From Phascolarctobacterium sp. (GTDB lineage: Bacteria; Bacillota; Negativicutes; Acidaminococcales; Acidaminococcaceae): 5,462 bases of DNA. Each line of letters begins with the position of its first letter. Position 1 is the stretch's first letter. Where the stretch lies: the NCBI GenBank assembly GCA_022718015.1, contig JAIHZV010000098.1:1-5462 (forward strand). The letters are read 5' to 3'. Positions 4,348 through 5,462 of the stretch are shown in pieces. The notes beneath the pieces were generated by a model, which was not told the origin of the DNA, ran no database searches, and saw only the letters and a program-made list of their open reading frames with translations. Made by a program: the position numbers and the translations under genes.

Positions 4348-5274
4348 TCACAGAATCCACCACAGATATACTGCATAGCAGCCCAGCATCAGCAGGCCGC
4401 CCCAACGAGCCAGGCGCTGCGTGCGCAGCACGCACAGCCACAGCAGTAAAGCAGCACCGATAGCCACGCAGGTATCAAAATTAAAGGCTGCTGCAAAAGG
4501 AATGTCGATAATCAATGCCGAAAGGCCAACGACGAATAAAATGTTGAAGATGTTGCTGCCGACGATGTTGCCAATCGCAATATCAGCGTTACCGCGGCGT
4601 GCTGCTGCTACCGAGGTGAACAGCTCTGGCAGCGACGTACCCAACGCCACAATCGTCAAGCCAATGAAGCGTTCGCTCAAACCAGCGTACTTCGCAATCT
4701 CCGTCGCCGCGCCAACCGTAACATTACTACCCAAAATAATCAGCGCCAAACCACCGACTGCACCCACAAGGCAGCGGCTCACCGGCAAGCCAGCCTCCTG
4801 CAGCTCATCGTCTACATTATTTTTCATCGCCATCTTATACAAGTAGAACAGATAAACTAAAAATGCTGCTGCCAGCACCAAGCCATCAGCCAGGCTGATG
4901 CTTCCATCCCTGCCCTGCGCAAAAAGCAGCACGGTAATCGCAATCATAAACGGCATTTCCACACGCACAGTAGAACTAGCCACTGCCAGCGGAGTAATCG
5001 CCGCCGCCATACCCAGGATAACGAGAATATTTAAGATATTACTGCCGACGATATTGCCAATCGTAATATCTGCACTGCCCTTCATCGCTGCCGCGATGCT
5101 CACCGCCGCCTCCGGCGCGCTCGTACCCATCGCTACAATCGTCAGGCCTACGACGAGCTGCGGTATGCCGAAGCGTGTCGCCAGCGCTGCCGCGCCTTCT
5201 ACAAACCAGTCTGCACCTTTGCCCAGCATCACAAAGCCTAAAGCTAATAATAAAAATTGTAATAAAATCTCCAT
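4348..5274 (-). CDS. CaCA-superfamily cation/sodium exchanger (YrbG-like), probably manganese-linked
   Basis: A 308-residue inner-membrane exchanger with about ten hydrophobic segments and the duplicated alpha repeats that define the Ca2+/cation antiporter superfamily. Repeat 1 (about residues 43-88) has GTSAPEA (50-56) and GNIVGSNILN (73-82); repeat 2 (205-250) has GTSLPEL (212-218) and GNIVGSNIFN (235-244). The two ion-coordinating glutamates are E55 and E217. Where the archaeal NCX_Mj has an Asp in repeat 2, this protein has Asn244, matching Asn82 in repeat 1; that is frequent in bacterial relatives. The two halves are joined by a polar loop near 148-165 (KMAMKNNVDDELQEAG). The ATG at 5274 follows AAGGAGG (5287-5281) by 6 nt. 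The default name would be calcium/sodium antiporter, but the leader carries a yybP-ykoY (Mn2+) riboswitch, so Mn2+ export or a mixed Ca/Mn role is my inference. The gene looks complete and monocistronic. Confidence 0.93.
   Translation of the reverse strand: MEILLQFLLLALGFVMLGKGADWFVEGAAALATRFGIPQLVVGLTIVAMGTSAPEAAVSIAAAMKGSADITIGNIVGSNILNILVILGMAAAITPLAVASSTVRVEMPFMIAITVLLFAQGRDGSISLADGLVLAAAFLVYLFYLYKMAMKNNVDDELQEAGLPVSRCLVGAVGGLALIILGSNVTVGAATEIAKYAGLSERFIGLTIVALGTSLPELFTSVAAARRGNADIAIGNIVGSNIFNILFVVGLSALIIDIPFAAAFNFDTCVAIGAALLLWLCVLRTQRLARWGGLLMLGCYAVYLWWIL
4531..4662 (-). repeat. Internal alpha-repeat 2 of the exchanger gene
   Basis: This segment matches 5017-5148 at a constant in-frame offset of 486 nt (162 codons), including a 51 nt core (4538-4588 against 5024-5074) with about nine differences by eye. 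It encodes the second conserved ion-binding repeat of the CaCA fold. Confidence 0.8.
5017..5148 (-). repeat. Internal alpha-repeat 1 of the exchanger gene
   Basis: Partner of 4531-4662; it encodes GTSAPEA through GNIVGSNILNIL. The shared word GCCGACGAT, followed by the closely similar segments around TTGCCAATCG, shows DNA-level as well as protein-level similarity, beyond what the ancient gene duplication alone would require. Confidence 0.8.
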
Positions 5275-5309
5275 AAGTTTCCTCCTTGCCCTGCAGCCGC
5301 CTGCTCAAC

Positions 5310-5362
5310 AAAAAAAGCGAGAGCTTTGCTGCAAACATAATAATTCACAACAAAGTCTCGCT
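5310..5362 (-). terminator. Regulated terminator (expression platform of the riboswitch)
   Basis: On the minus strand AGCGAGACTTTG (5362-5351) pairs with CAAAGCTCTCGCT (5328-5316), leaving one C bulged; seven T residues follow (5316-5310). The pairing can extend into the loop. The left arm is also the 3' strand of the aptamer's closing helix, so terminator and ligand-bound aptamer exclude each other. It lies upstream of the exchanger ribosome site. Confidence 0.9.
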
Positions 5363-5447
5363 ACTTACTCACAAAGCCGGACTGCCCATAGCAATCGTAT
5401 TGACGACAGAGTGAACACGCAAATACGTGCCAGCTACTCCCTTTATA
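5351..5447 (-). promoter_or_regulatory. yybP-ykoY: yybP-ykoY manganese riboswitch aptamer
   Basis: Reading the minus strand, the leader has the hallmark 5' segment AAAGGGAGTAGC (5444-5433), then a small hairpin CACG/CGTG (5429-5426 with 5419-5416). A stem CTGTC/GGCAG follows (5409-5405 with 5386-5382) around the conserved GTCAATACG-like loop (5405-5397), and the 3' segment GCGAGACTTTG (5361-5351) closes the structure. UAAAG and CUUUG form the closing helix P1. These are the conserved blocks of the yybP-ykoY class (RF00080), which senses Mn2+. The consensus usually has GGGGAGUAGC; here one G is missing. The whole aptamer appears to be inside the window. A weak -10 (TAAACT, 5460-5455) just upstream would start the RNA near 5449; its -35 would lie outside. 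Binding should hold P1 closed and prevent the terminator, turning the exchanger on. Confidence 0.88.
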
Positions 5448-5462
5448 TGCCTAGAGTTTACT

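Overview
The window suggests a Bacillota (Firmicutes) chromosome, most likely Negativicutes such as an Acidaminococcaceae/Phascolarctobacterium-like anaerobe. This rests on the gene order (asp23, amaP, DUF2273, nusB, TsaD-like, xseA), strong AGGAGG ribosome sites, and moderate GC with AT-rich spacers. The genus is a guess; the phylum is well supported.

Left part (1-3335, minus strand): six tightly packed genes read right to left. They are asp23 (envelope-associated alkaline shock protein), amaP (its membrane anchor), a DUF2273 small membrane protein, nusB (transcription antitermination), a TsaD/Kae1-family paralogue and the first 155 codons of xseA (exonuclease VII large subunit). Gaps are 3, 12 and 33 nt, followed by overlaps of 4 and 8 nt, so this looks like one operon with translational coupling at its distal end. 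A likely extended -10 promoter lies at 3405-3413.

Middle (3336-3650): a regulatory spacer. It holds the asp23 promoter, four TATGCA elements, an intrinsic terminator on the minus strand with no visible gene feeding it, a second extended -10 that could make an ~80 nt RNA ending at that terminator, and the promoter of the next module.

Right of that (3651-4170, plus strand): a compact, AT-rich type II toxin-antitoxin pair. A RelB/DinJ-type ribbon-helix-helix antitoxin is coupled to a YoeB-family mRNA interferase with catalytic residues intact. A long bidirectional terminator (4172-4221) closes it and probably also serves the opposing gene.

Right end (4348-5462, minus strand): a CaCA-superfamily cation exchanger (YrbG-like). 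Its leader carries what I read as a complete yybP-ykoY manganese riboswitch (about 5351-5447) with an overlapping intrinsic terminator (5310-5362). The closing helix of the aptamer and the terminator use the same bases, so the layout predicts a genetic ON switch. The exchanger, usually annotated as a calcium/sodium antiporter, is therefore more likely to export Mn2+ or otherwise protect against excess manganese. This is the most informative signal in the window.
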